Assembly: GCF_000820145.1 (NCBI RefSeq)
Contig: NZ_CDBW01000002.1
Location: 78,363 to 142,362, forward strand
DNA: 64,000 nucleotides
Reading direction: 5' to 3'
DNA from: Aeromonas sobria
Lineage (GTDB): Bacteria > Pseudomonadota > Gammaproteobacteria > Enterobacterales > Aeromonadaceae
In this document: piece by piece, positions 1-8,377 of the stretch
Position numbering within the stretch: position 1 is the first letter of the stretch
How the letters are laid out: the number at the start of each line of letters is the position of its first letter
Notes under the pieces: model-generated
The model's input: the letters and a program-made list of their open reading frames with translations, nothing else
Databases searched by the model: none
What the model was told of the DNA's origin: nothing
Position numbers and translations under genes: made by a program

Positions 1-630
1 CTCGTCACCGTGGATGGCCACGGCCCCCGCCTTGCCCTCGGTCAGCACCAGCCATTCGAGCTGCTCCCCCGCCAGCTGGCGGGCATGTTGCCAGGGGTCG
101 CTCACCTCCCCGAGATCGGAGCGGGAGGCCACCAGCACATGGCAAGGGCGGCGTGCCTGCCCCCCTTTGGGATACTGGGCCACCACGAAGCTCTTGCCGA
201 GCATCTGGCGCATGTAGCTGATGATGGCGGTGCCGGGATAGTTCACATAGAGGCAATCCACCCCCTCCAGCGGCAGCTCGCCGGGCAAATCGGGACGCCG
301 AGGACGGCGCAGTATGGTGCGCTCGCCGGTGGAGTCCACCAGAATGAGCAGTTCGCCGGTCTCGCCGCCAAAACGCTCCACATGGCTGCAATCCAGCCCG
401 TAACCGGCCGCCTGCTCCAGCAGCCAGTCACCAGCCTCATCCAGTCCGATGCGAGAGGCAATAGTCACCTCGTGGCCGGCCCACACCAGCCCGATGCCGG
501 TGTTGGCGGCGCCGCCCCCCAGCCTGCGACCCTGATCCACATATTGCAGCCGGGCCCCCGCCACCAGCGGTTCGGAGAGGGAGAGCACATGATCACAGTT
601 GAGATTGGCAAGCAGCAGAATGCGGGACAT
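1..630 (-). CDS. PfkB-family carbohydrate kinase, C-terminal part outside window
   Basis: The first 210 residues of a ribokinase-like (PfkB) sugar kinase are present; the gene runs off the left edge. Residues 38-45 read GGGAANTG, the glycine/asparagine-rich substrate-binding signature of the family, and a TEGKAGA segment near residue 200 matches the conserved stretch before the ATP site. The catalytic DTxGAGD motif would lie outside the window. The ATG is preceded by CGAGG at good spacing. These enzymes phosphorylate sugars or nucleosides with ATP; the substrate cannot be told from this fragment. It lies downstream of the CysB-like gene on the same strand, about 100 bases away. Confidence 0.85.
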   Translation of the reverse strand, partial: MSRILLLANLNCDHVLSLSEPLVAGARLQYVDQGRRLGGGAANTGIGLVWAGHEVTIASRIGLDEAGDWLLEQAAGYGLDCSHVERFGGETGELLILVDSTGERTILRRPRRPDLPGELPLEGVDCLYVNYPGTAIISYMRQMLGKSFVVAQYPKGGQARRPCHVLVASRSDLGEVSDPWQHARQLAGEQLEWLVLTEGKAGAVAIHGDE

Positions 631-735
631 AGAGACCTCGGACGATGGAGATAGCCCAGAAAAGAAGGCTGAACCCCGAGTAGAGCCCAGCCTGACAGAA
701 GAGACAACCGGCAGCGATCGGGAATCCGATCGGGA

Positions 736-1707
736 TCAATAGATGGGCAGCTCCACCCCGGCCAGCAGCTCGTCGATGCGCGCCTGAGTCGGCTGCTGCA
801 TCACGCTCTGAATCACCTCCTTGGTGAGGTGAGGCGAGAAGGAGCTGATGAAGTCATACATGTAGTTCTGCAGCAGTATGCTCTTGCTGAAACAGATCTG
901 CGCCGGACAGGGCTTGAACAGGTGCTCCAGATTGATGGAGACCAACCCCGGGGCATCGGTGTCATTGGCTACCAGGGATGAAATGATGCCGATGCCAAAG
1001 CCCAGCTCCACGTAACGCTTGATCACCCCAGCATCCATCACCGTCATGTAGTAACTCGGGGCGAGACCGGCGGCATGGAACACCTCGTCCTGCACCTGAC
1101 GGCCAGTGGCCCCGCTCTCGTAGCTGAGGATCGGGTAGTGGCAGAGCTGCTCCAGCGTCGGCTTCTTCACCTTGGCCAGCGGGTGATCCTGCGGCACCAC
1201 CAGCGAGAGGGTCCAGAGGTAGGCAGGCAGCGCTATCAGCTCCTTGTCACAGCCAATCTCGTGGGCAACGATGGAGAAATCGGAGTAACCCTTGCTGATC
1301 TGCTCCTTGCTCGCCGACATCACCGGATGGAGGTGGAACGAGATCTTGGGGTACTTCTTGGTGAAGTAGGTGACCGATTTGGGCAACAGGTAGCGGGCGA
1401 TGGTGTGGGTGGTGTGAATATTGAGGGTACCCACGGTCGGGTCCAGATACTCGCGGGAGATCGCCTTGATCTTGCTCTCGATATTGAGCATCGCCTCGGC
1501 ACACTTGATGATCTCTTCCCCCACCGGCGTAATGCGGTGCAGGTGCTTGCCACGGCGCTCGAAGATCCGCACCCCCAGCTCACTCTCCAGCAGGCCAATC
1601 TGTTTGCTAACCCCGGGCTGACTGGTATAGAGCGCATCAGATGCCACTGATACATTGAGGTTGTGATCCCGGATCGCGATCAAATACTTTAACTGCTGTA
1701 GTTTCAC
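736..1707 (-). CDS. CysB-family LysR-type transcriptional regulator
   Basis: A 323-residue LysR-type regulator closest in layout to CysB (324 residues in E. coli). The start is a GTG giving the CysB-like N-terminus (V/M)KLQQLKYL; an upstream extension to 1815 is open but unlike the family. The winged helix-turn-helix fills residues 1-60. The effector-domain motif TTHT at 99-102 corresponds to the ligand-contacting threonines of CysB, and the C-terminal segment ending YMYDFISSFSPHLTKEV is also CysB-like. Divergence elsewhere suggests a paralogue rather than the cysteine regulator itself. It is collinear with the beta-alanine cluster, so local control of that cluster is possible but unproven. 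Confidence 0.8.
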   Translation of the reverse strand: MKLQQLKYLIAIRDHNLNVSVASDALYTSQPGVSKQIGLLESELGVRIFERRGKHLHRITPVGEEIIKCAEAMLNIESKIKAISREYLDPTVGTLNIHTTHTIARYLLPKSVTYFTKKYPKISFHLHPVMSASKEQISKGYSDFSIVAHEIGCDKELIALPAYLWTLSLVVPQDHPLAKVKKPTLEQLCHYPILSYESGATGRQVQDEVFHAAGLAPSYYMTVMDAGVIKRYVELGFGIGIISSLVANDTDAPGLVSINLEHLFKPCPAQICFSKSILLQNYMYDFISSFSPHLTKEVIQSVMQQPTQARIDELLAGVELPIY

Positions 1708-1770
1708 GGCTTCACTCTCTGTGCTCAGGCGGGGTTGGCTCAGACTGGTGCGGCGATCAAGCCAGACAAA

Positions 1771-1794
1771 CTGGCCGCCACAAAGGGCGGCCAG
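1771..1794 (-). terminator. stem-loop between amidotransferase and CysB-like genes
   Basis: A perfect 9-bp GC-rich stem (CTGGCCGCC / GGCGGCCAG) with a 6-base loop lies between the two minus-strand genes. In the transcribed orientation it is followed by TTTGTC, a poor U-tract, so it is a weak terminator or processing hairpin. Confidence 0.35.
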
Positions 1795-1888
1795 TGTATC
1801 ACCCGATCCCGACATCGCAGCGCTTGGTCCTTCATTTTGCTACAGAATCTAGCACCCGAAGAGGGGACTGACAAACCACAAACCGGGT

Positions 1889-2617
1889 TCAGGCCGCGCC
1901 AGCCTGCAGCGACAAAATCCCCAGAAACTGCAGCAGCCACTGCATCATGGTGGCGGAATCCACCTCCCCCTCCAGCGAAGAGAGGCTGCTCTGGTAGCGC
2001 TCGTCGGGCAACAGGCCACGGCGCCGCTCGATCAGCGCCCGGTTGTACTCCACCGAGAATTCCGGATGCCCCTGAATAGCGACGATGTGATCCCCCTGCA
2101 AAAACATGAAGTTGGGGCAAAAATCGTTGCCCGCCAGCCGGGTCGCCCCCGGCGGCAGCAGGGCAACCTGATCCTGATGGCTGGCCAGAATGCGGATCTG
2201 ATCCCGCGACGGCGCCATCCAGGGTTCATCCGCCAGCATGGGATGCACCGACACCCCCAGCCCCCACCCCTTGGTGGACTTCACCACCTCGCCACCCAGC
2301 GCCTGGGCGATCACCTGATGACCGAAGCAAACACCGGCCAGCTTGACGTCGGCATCGTGCGCCTGGCGGATCCACGCCCGCAGCGCCTGAATCCAGGGGA
2401 TGTCGCTATAGGCATCGTGGCGCGAACCTGTGATGAGCCAGGCATCACACTCGTGCAGATCCTCCGGCAGCTCACCATCGAGAGCCGACCAGACCCGAAA
2501 TTCCAGTTCGGGGGCCAGGGCCGCGAAGCCCCTGATAAACATCTCGGAGTAAACGGGGCCAAAACGATCCGCCAGATCGGGATCGAGCCGGTCACAATCG
2601 AGAATTCCCAATCGCAT
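1889..2617 (-). CDS. class I glutamine amidotransferase
   Basis: A 242-residue stand-alone class I glutamine amidotransferase domain of the GuaA-like type. The nucleophile elbow GVCFGHQ puts the catalytic Cys at 97, and GHPE supplies His184 and Glu186 of the triad. The start chosen (MRLGILDCD) follows an AAAGGA ribosome-binding site; an upstream in-frame extension is unlikely. Position at the end of a bauA/mmsA-type cluster, with a puuC-type gene across the divergent promoter, makes a role in amine catabolism plausible, for example hydrolysis of gamma-glutamylated intermediates as PuuD does. The motif context differs from PuuD, so the substrate is open. Confidence 0.8.
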   Translation of the reverse strand: MRLGILDCDRLDPDLADRFGPVYSEMFIRGFAALAPELEFRVWSALDGELPEDLHECDAWLITGSRHDAYSDIPWIQALRAWIRQAHDADVKLAGVCFGHQVIAQALGGEVVKSTKGWGLGVSVHPMLADEPWMAPSRDQIRILASHQDQVALLPPGATRLAGNDFCPNFMFLQGDHIVAIQGHPEFSVEYNRALIERRRGLLPDERYQSSLSSLEGEVDSATMMQWLLQFLGILSLQAGAA

Positions 2618-2696
2618 CTGTTGTTCCTTTACAGAGTTCGCCCCCGCCAATCAACGACCAGCGGGGGCAAGAGGGCCATGAGTACGCGCCAGCGCA

Positions 2697-4193
2697 TCAC
2701 TTCATGGTCGGCATGGAGAACTCGGCACCACTGCGCAGGCTCTGGGGCCAGCGCGCCGTCACCGTCTTCATCCGGGTATAGAAGCGAACCCCGTCCGGCC
2801 CGTGCATATTGAGCGGCCCGAAGATGGAGCGCTTCCAGCCGCCAAAGCTGTGAAACGCCATCGGCACCGGAATGGGAACGTTCACCCCTACCATACCGAC
2901 CTGCACCCGCGCCGTGAAGTCCCGCGCGGTGTCGCCATCACAGGTAAAGATGGCGGTGCCGTTGCCGTACTCATGTTCGTTGATGAGGCGAAGTGCCGTC
3001 TCATAGTCCGGCGCCCGCACGATGGAGAGCACCGGGCCGAAAATCTCCTCGCGGTAGATCCGCATCTCTGGCGTCACCTCGTCAAACAGGCAACCACCGA
3101 TAAAGTACCCCTCCTCGTGGTTCAGCGTACGACCATCGACCCGCAGCATAGCCCCTTCGGCCACCCCCTGATCCACGTAACCGCGCACCTTGGCCAGATG
3201 CTCCTTGCTGATGAGCGGCCCCATTTCGCTCTCCGGGCTCTGGCCCAGCCCCGGGCCAACCCGCAGCTGTTCCACCAGCGGCGTCAGCTTGGCCACCAGC
3301 GCATCGGCGGTCTCGTCACCGACTACCACCGCTACAGAAATGGCCATGCAGCGCTCGCCCGCCGCCCCATAAGCGGCCCCCATCAGGGCGGAAACCGCCT
3401 GATCGAGATCCGCATCCGGCATCACCACCATGTGGTTCTTGGCGCCACCCAACGCCTGTACCCGTTTGCCGTGGGCCGAGGCGGTGGCATAGATGTACTG
3501 GGCGATGGGGGTGGAGCCAACAAACGACACGGCACCGACCCGCGGATCGGTCAGCAGCACATCCACCACCTCCTTGTCACCGTTGACCACGTTGAGCACG
3601 CCGTCAGGCAGACCGGCCTCCTTGAGCAGCTCGGCCATCCGCAGGGAGAGGGAGGGATCCTTCTCGGAGGGCTTCAGAATGAAGGTGTTGCCACAAGCGA
3701 TGGCGACCGGGAACATCCAGAGCGGCACCATGGCCGGGAAGTTGAACGGGGTGATCCCTGCGCAGACCCCCACCGGCTGCATCATGGAGTAGCTGTCTAC
3801 CCCGCGACCGACGTTGAGGGAGTGTTCCCCCTTGAGCAGATGGGGAATGCCGCAGGCAAACTCCACCACCTCCAGCCCGCGGGTCAGCTCACCCTGCGCG
3901 TCGGAAAAGACCTTGCCATGCTCGCGACTGATGAGTTGGGCCAGCTCATCCCTGTGCTGCTCCATCAACTCCTTGAAGCGGAAAAAGACCCGAGCCCGCA
4001 CCAGCGGCGGGGTTTGCGACCACTCGGCAAAGGCGCGCTCGGCGATGGCAATCGCCTCCTGACACTCGGCGGCGCTCGACAGCCCGACGATCCCCTGCTG
4101 CTTGCCGCAGGCGGGATTGAAGATGGCACCCTGGCGCTCGCTGCGACTCTCCTGCAACTGGCCGTTGATGAAGTTGCTGACCCTGTATGTCAT
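2697..4193 (-). CDS. mmsA: CoA-acylating methylmalonate/malonate-semialdehyde dehydrogenase
   Basis: A 498-residue aldehyde dehydrogenase of the MmsA/IolA type, which converts methylmalonate or malonate semialdehyde to propionyl-CoA or acetyl-CoA with NAD+ and release of CO2. Visible features are TPFNFP (oxyanion Asn151), the cofactor-site FVGSTP near 224-229 and the catalytic Cys282 in GAAGERCMA. The C-terminal FGGWKRS and MHGPDGV stretches are typical of MmsA. Start: ATG after GGAGG (CGGAGGATAC). It sits 81 bases downstream of the beta-alanine:pyruvate transaminase; together they would take beta-alanine via malonate semialdehyde to acetyl-CoA, as in the bau operon of Pseudomonas. Confidence 0.93.
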   Translation of the reverse strand: MTYRVSNFINGQLQESRSERQGAIFNPACGKQQGIVGLSSAAECQEAIAIAERAFAEWSQTPPLVRARVFFRFKELMEQHRDELAQLISREHGKVFSDAQGELTRGLEVVEFACGIPHLLKGEHSLNVGRGVDSYSMMQPVGVCAGITPFNFPAMVPLWMFPVAIACGNTFILKPSEKDPSLSLRMAELLKEAGLPDGVLNVVNGDKEVVDVLLTDPRVGAVSFVGSTPIAQYIYATASAHGKRVQALGGAKNHMVVMPDADLDQAVSALMGAAYGAAGERCMAISVAVVVGDETADALVAKLTPLVEQLRVGPGLGQSPESEMGPLISKEHLAKVRGYVDQGVAEGAMLRVDGRTLNHEEGYFIGGCLFDEVTPEMRIYREEIFGPVLSIVRAPDYETALRLINEHEYGNGTAIFTCDGDTARDFTARVQVGMVGVNVPIPVPMAFHSFGGWKRSIFGPLNMHGPDGVRFYTRMKTVTARWPQSLRSGAEFSMPTMK

Positions 4194-4274
4194 GTATCCT
4201 CCGTGATAACTGATGTGGTAATTGCGCTGAGCAAGACAACGCAAGGCCCCGCCCGTGCGGGGCCATCAAATGGA

Positions 4275-5606
4275 TTAGGGTTGTGCCTGCAGGACATCCT
4301 GCAGCAGGGTGAAGAGATCGTCGATCTGGCTGCGCTCGATGATGAGGGGCGGCGACAGGGCGATGATGTCGCCGGTGACGCGGACAAGCGCCCCCTTCTC
4401 GAAGCAGCGCACAAACACTTCATAAGCGCGCTTGCCCGGCGCATCCGGCATGGATTCCAGCTCGATGCCCGCCACCAGCCCGTAGTTGCGCACATCCTTC
4501 ACATGCTTGCAGCCCTTCAGCGAATGGGCCGCCTCCTCCCAGTAGCCCGCCAGATCGGCGGCGCGGCAGAGCAAGTTCTCGTTGCGATAGATCTCGAGGG
4601 TCGCCAGCCCGGCGGCCGCAGCCACCGGATGGCCGGAGTAGGTGTAGCCGTGGAACAGCTCGATGGCCCCCTTGCCCGCCGCCATCATGTCGTCATAAAT
4701 GTGCTTCTGCACCAGCACCGCTCCCATGGGAATGGCGCCGTTGGTGAGCCCCTTGGCGCAGGTGATCATGTCGGGGATGACATCGAACTCCTGGGCGGCG
4801 AAGGGGGAACCGAGGCGACCGAAACCGGTGATCACCTCGTCAAAAATCAGCAGGATGCCGTGTTTGGTACAGATCTCCCGCAACCGCTTGAGGTAGCCTT
4901 TGGGCGGCATCAACACGCCGGTACTGCCAGCGATGGGCTCGACGATCACCGCCGCGATATTGCTGGCATCGTGCAGGAAGACGATCTTCTCCAGCTCGTC
5001 GGCCAGCGCCACATCCTCCTCGGGCAGCCCTTTGGTGAAGGCGTTTTTGGCGATGTTGAGGGTATGCGGCAGATGATCCACCCCGGTCAGCAGGGAGCCG
5101 AACCACTTGCGGTTGCCGGGAATCCCCCCCACCGAGATGCCACCAAAGCCGACCCCGTGATAGCCACGCTCGCGACCAATCAGCCGGGTGCGAGTGCCCT
5201 GACCGCGAGCCCGCTGCCAAGCCAGCGCGATTTTCAGCGCGGTATCGACCGATTCGGAGCCGGAGTTGGTATAGAAAACGTGGCCAAACCCCTTGGGGGC
5301 AATCTCCACCAGCCGGTTGGCCAGTTCAAACGGCAGGGGGTGGCCCATCTGGAATGTGGGAGCGAAATCGAGGTGGGAAATCTGCTGGGAGACCGCCTCG
5401 GCAATCTCGCGCCGACCATGGCCCGCGTTGCAACACCAGAGTCCGGCTGTGCCATCCAGTATCTTGCGGCCATCCTCTGAGTGATAATACATCCCCTCTG
5501 CCGACTTCAGGATGCGCGGCGCCGCCTTGAACTGCTGGTTGGCGGTGAACGGCATCCAGAAGGCGGACATGTCGGAGGGCGTATTGATGTCGCTGATCGG
5601 TTTCAT
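4275..5606 (-). CDS. bauA: beta-alanine (omega-amino acid):pyruvate transaminase, class III
   Basis: A 443-residue PLP-dependent class III aminotransferase of the omega-amino acid:pyruvate type (about 445-449 residues in the family). It would transfer the amino group of beta-alanine to pyruvate, giving malonate semialdehyde for the next enzyme. The cofactor-binding NSGSESVDTALK lies near 114-125, the Asp of IFDEVITG is at 256, and the PLP lysine is Lys285 in CAKGLTNG. ATG at 5606 has GAGG five bases upstream; a GTG two codons earlier is the alternative start. It is the first gene of a four-gene minus-strand cluster, divergent from the PuuR-like regulator with a 186-base shared regulatory region. 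Confidence 0.9.
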   Translation of the reverse strand: MKPISDINTPSDMSAFWMPFTANQQFKAAPRILKSAEGMYYHSEDGRKILDGTAGLWCCNAGHGRREIAEAVSQQISHLDFAPTFQMGHPLPFELANRLVEIAPKGFGHVFYTNSGSESVDTALKIALAWQRARGQGTRTRLIGRERGYHGVGFGGISVGGIPGNRKWFGSLLTGVDHLPHTLNIAKNAFTKGLPEEDVALADELEKIVFLHDASNIAAVIVEPIAGSTGVLMPPKGYLKRLREICTKHGILLIFDEVITGFGRLGSPFAAQEFDVIPDMITCAKGLTNGAIPMGAVLVQKHIYDDMMAAGKGAIELFHGYTYSGHPVAAAAGLATLEIYRNENLLCRAADLAGYWEEAAHSLKGCKHVKDVRNYGLVAGIELESMPDAPGKRAYEVFVRCFEKGALVRVTGDIIALSPPLIIERSQIDDLFTLLQDVLQAQP

Positions 5607-5622
5607 GGTCACCTCATCCTTA

Positions 5623-5667
5623 AGGTGTTTAGCAACTGTCGGCCAATGCCTATTAAATTAAACACCT
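5623..5667. promoter_or_regulatory. inverted repeat in the bauA leader, possible operator
   Basis: A 9-bp perfect inverted repeat AGGTGTTTA...TAAACACCT, arms at 5623-5631 and 5659-5667, lies just upstream of the bauA start and facing the divergent regulator gene. The half-site core TGTTTA recurs at 6364-6420. It could bind the XRE-cupin regulator or the CysB-like protein; this is inference from position and symmetry only. Confidence 0.4.
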
Positions 5668-5792
5668 GAATCCATAAAAAAGGGCCCATTATCGCCCTGT
5701 CTGGTGCCACCCCTAGCTAGACGCATCAACAGGGTGGTATAAGATATTTAACACAATTTTAATAATAGTAAACAGTCAAGGAGTGTCTATAG

Positions 5793-6335
5793 ATGGATAT
5801 CGGTCACCGCCTCAAGGCGGTTCGCACCACGGCAGCCCTATCCCAGCGCGAGCTGGCCAAGCGCTCCGGTGTGACCAACGGATTTATCTCCCAGATCGAG
5901 AAAAATCAGGTGAGCCCCTCTGTCTCCTCCCTGCGCAAGGTGCTGGAAGGCATCCCCATGTCGCTGGCCAGCTTCTTCACCGAAGAGACCGAAATGAGCA
6001 CAGAAGTGGTCTTCCGCGCCGCCGATATGCCGGATCTCGGCACCCACCCCATCAGCTACCGGCTGGTCGGGCATAGCCGTGCCAACCGCGCCATCGGCAT
6101 GTTGCAGGAGGTGCTGCCACCGGGCGCCGACACCGGCGACGACATGCTGAGCCACGAGGGTGAAGAGTGCGGCATCGTCATCAAGGGCGAAGTTGAAGTG
6201 ACAGTGGGCGAGCAGATCTACCTGCTGGGCGCAGGAGACGGCTACTACTTCGACAGCCGCACCCCCCACCGTTTTCGCAATAGTGGCGAGCAGGAGTGCA
6301 TGCTGATTTCGGCCAACACACCCGCCAGTTTCTGA
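5793..6335 (+). CDS. XRE-cupin transcriptional regulator, PuuR-like
   Basis: A 180-residue two-domain regulator: an N-terminal XRE helix-turn-helix (about residues 4-60, LSQRELAKRSGVTNGFISQIEK) and a C-terminal cupin barrel (about 105-175, with HEGEECGIVIKGEVEVTVG). Size and layout match E. coli PuuR (185 residues), repressor of putrescine utilisation, whose cupin senses the amine. The ATG follows AAGGAG at eight bases. It is divergent from bauA and 124 bases upstream of the puuC-type dehydrogenase, so it probably controls both sides. The exact inducer (putrescine, diaminopropane or a glutamylated form) cannot be read from sequence. Confidence 0.85.
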   Translation: MDIGHRLKAVRTTAALSQRELAKRSGVTNGFISQIEKNQVSPSVSSLRKVLEGIPMSLASFFTEETEMSTEVVFRAADMPDLGTHPISYRLVGHSRANRAIGMLQEVLPPGADTGDDMLSHEGEECGIVIKGEVEVTVGEQIYLLGAGDGYYFDSRTPHRFRNSGEQECMLISANTPASF

Positions 6336-6363
6336 CATCCAGACGTGCGTCGGCAGGGAGCCA

Positions 6364-6420
6364 ATGTTTAATGAATTGTTACAAGATGGATTTACAAGCG
6401 GCAGGATGTTTAGCATATTG
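6364..6420. promoter_or_regulatory. two direct-repeat motifs upstream of the puuC-type gene
   Basis: Two related 15-mers, ATGTTTAATGAATTG at 6364-6378 and ATGTTTAGCATATTG at 6406-6420, are 42 bases apart and match at 11 of 15 positions. They share the TGTTTA core with the inverted repeat near bauA. Likely operator copies for the neighbouring PuuR-like regulator. Confidence 0.4.
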
Positions 6421-6459
6421 ATACGCGGAAACTGACTTTTGCCGGTTCAAGGAGTGAAC

Positions 6460-7956
6460 ATGAGTGACCTGACCCTGGCCCAGTGGCAACACAAGGCCGC
6501 CCATCTGACCCTGCCCTCGCAAGCCTTTATCAACGGCAGCTATCGGGATGCCGTCAATGGCGCCACCTTCGATTGCATCAACCCGGCCAACGGCAAGCTG
6601 CTGACCAAGGTGGCTGCCTGCGATGTCGCCGATGCCGAACTGGCGGTGCAGGCCGCCCGTGATGCCTTCAACGACAAGCGCTGGAGCGGCCTGCCGCCGA
6701 AACAGCGCAAACTGATCATGCAGCGCTTCGCCGAGCTGATGCGCCTCAACAAGGTGGAGCTGGCACTGCTGGAATCGCTGGATATGGGCAAACCCATCGG
6801 CGATGCCATGGGCTATGACGCCCCCGCCGCCGCCAACTGCATCGCCTGGAATGCCGAAGCGATCGACAAGATCTACGATCAGGTAGCCCCGGTGGAGGAG
6901 TCGGCCCTGGCGCTGGTGACCCGCGAAGCGCTCGGGGTGGTCGCCGCCATAGTGCCGTGGAACTTCCCGCTGGTGATGGCCTGCTGGAAGCTGGGGCCGG
7001 CGCTCGCCACCGGCAACTCGGTGATCCTCAAGCCTTCCGAAAAATCCCCGCTGACCGCCCTGCGCATCGCAGGTCTGGCCAAGGAGGCGGGCATTCCGGA
7101 CGGGGTGTTCAACGTGCTGCCGGGCTTTGGCCATACCGTGGGTGAGGCGCTGGCCATGCACATGGATGTGGACTGCATCACCTTCACCGGCTCCACCAAG
7201 ATTGGCAAACATCTGGTGCAGTGCTCCGGCAAATCCAACCTCAAGCGCGCCTTTATGGAGTGCGGCGGCAAGAGCCCCAACATCATACTGGCGGATGCAC
7301 CAGATCTGGACGCCGCGGCCAAGAGCGCCGCTGGCGCCATCTTCTACAACCAGGGCGAGGTGTGTACCGCCGCCTCTCGCCTGCTGGTGCAAAACAGCAT
7401 CAAACCGCAATTTATGGAGCGGCTGCTGGCCCATGCCAAGGAGTGGATTGCGGCCGACCCGCTCGATCCTGCCACCCGCATCGGCGCCATGGTGGACCAC
7501 ATCCAGATGGAGCAGGTGCTGCGCTATATCGAGATTGGCCAGCAGGAAGGAGCCAAACTGATTCTCGGCGGCAACCGCACCAACAGCGCGAGCGGCGGCT
7601 TCTACATCGAGCCCACCATCTTCGACGACGTGACCCCGCAGATGCGCATCTTCCGTGAGGAGATCTTCGGCCCTGTGCTGGCAGTGACCGGTTTCGATAC
7701 CCTCGAAGAGGCCATTGCACTGGGCAACGACAGCGACTACGGGCTGGCGGCGGCAATCTGGACGGCGGATCTCAACAAGGCGGTGAAAGGCTCCCGCGCC
7801 CTGCGCGCCGGCACCGTGTTCGTCAACAACTGGGATGGCGGCGACATGACCATGCCGTTCGGTGGATTCAAACAGTCCGGCAATGGCCGCGACAAGTCGC
7901 TCCATGCACTGGAGAAGTACACCGAGCTGAAAAGCACCTGGATTCAGCTGGAATAA
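6460..7956 (+). CDS. puuC: aldehyde dehydrogenase, PuuC-type (gamma-glutamyl-aminobutyraldehyde or aminopropanal)
   Basis: A 498-residue NAD(P)+-dependent aldehyde dehydrogenase (E. coli PuuC is 495). Catalytic residues are visible: Asn168 in PWNFP, Glu267 in FMECGGKSP and Cys302 in NQGEVCTAAS, with the C-terminal FGGFKQSGNGRDKSLHAL block typical of PuuC. The start MSDLTLAQWQ has AAGGAG just upstream. PuuC oxidises gamma-glutamyl-gamma-aminobutyraldehyde and also accepts 3-aminopropanal; the second reaction yields beta-alanine, which would feed the divergent bauA-mmsA genes. The remaining Puu enzymes are not in this window. Confidence 0.88.
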   Translation: MSDLTLAQWQHKAAHLTLPSQAFINGSYRDAVNGATFDCINPANGKLLTKVAACDVADAELAVQAARDAFNDKRWSGLPPKQRKLIMQRFAELMRLNKVELALLESLDMGKPIGDAMGYDAPAAANCIAWNAEAIDKIYDQVAPVEESALALVTREALGVVAAIVPWNFPLVMACWKLGPALATGNSVILKPSEKSPLTALRIAGLAKEAGIPDGVFNVLPGFGHTVGEALAMHMDVDCITFTGSTKIGKHLVQCSGKSNLKRAFMECGGKSPNIILADAPDLDAAAKSAAGAIFYNQGEVCTAASRLLVQNSIKPQFMERLLAHAKEWIAADPLDPATRIGAMVDHIQMEQVLRYIEIGQQEGAKLILGGNRTNSASGGFYIEPTIFDDVTPQMRIFREEIFGPVLAVTGFDTLEEAIALGNDSDYGLAAAIWTADLNKAVKGSRALRAGTVFVNNWDGGDMTMPFGGFKQSGNGRDKSLHALEKYTELKSTWIQLE

Positions 7957-7981
7957 CCCCACCAAACAACACTATCGGATC

Positions 7982-8012
7982 AAAAAGGGGGAAATATCCC
8001 CCTTTTGCATTT
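7982..8012 (+). terminator. rho-independent terminator after puuC-type gene
   Basis: Stem AAAAGGGGG / CCCCCTTTT with a short AAATAT loop, followed by GCATTTTT, 25 bases after the stop codon. Confidence 0.8.
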
Positions 8013-8060
8013 TTGGCCTTCCATCACAGAGCTCAATCCTTATAATGACAAATAGCCAAC

Positions 8061-8252
8061 ATGTTAAATATAAAGACAAAAATGCTATTTTTTCTGGGAA
8101 GCGTCGTTTTTCTGGTGATCGGTTTGCCCCTGCTGTTCTTCGTGCTGGGGCACGGCGAGGCCTACGTGACCTGGGGCCCCTGGATCTCCGCCATCGCCCT
8201 GATGCTGTGGCTGTTGATGGATGTCGACAAGATCCGCCGCGGTAAAGGCTGA
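8061..8252 (+). CDS. small two-helix membrane protein, unknown function
   Basis: A 63-residue protein with a hydrophobic segment at about 9-30, a second at about 36-53, and a basic tail ending DKIRRGKG, as expected for a small inner-membrane protein. I do not recognise the family. The first ATG has no clear Shine-Dalgarno sequence; a TATAAT-like hexamer at 8041-8046 would place transcription start only a few bases before it, so ATG at 8082 (MLFFLG) is an alternative. It stands alone between a terminator and rarD. Coding status rests on the hydrophobic pattern and codon use typical of its neighbours. Confidence 0.6.
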   Translation: MLNIKTKMLFFLGSVVFLVIGLPLLFFVLGHGEAYVTWGPWISAIALMLWLLMDVDKIRRGKG

Positions 8253-8377
8253 CCGGCCAGCCACGAGCTCCCTTCCCCTCAAACTTCGTTTATTCGCTTC
8301 TTTCCCCGCAAAAGGATCGCTACACTGATTTTTTGCGATGTTTTCCCGCATCCAACGCTTCAGTAAAGGTCATCCCC

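Noticed and set aside
1708..1815. N-terminal extension of the CysB-like protein
   Set aside because: The extra 36 residues are unlike the family, and the GTG at 1707 gives the conserved start and length.
2802..5480. 892-codon open frame on the plus strand across mmsA and bauA
   Set aside because: Antisense to two clear enzymes on the minus strand; composition (His, Gly, Gln-rich) is the usual mirror of GC-rich codons, with no Shine-Dalgarno sequence or domain.
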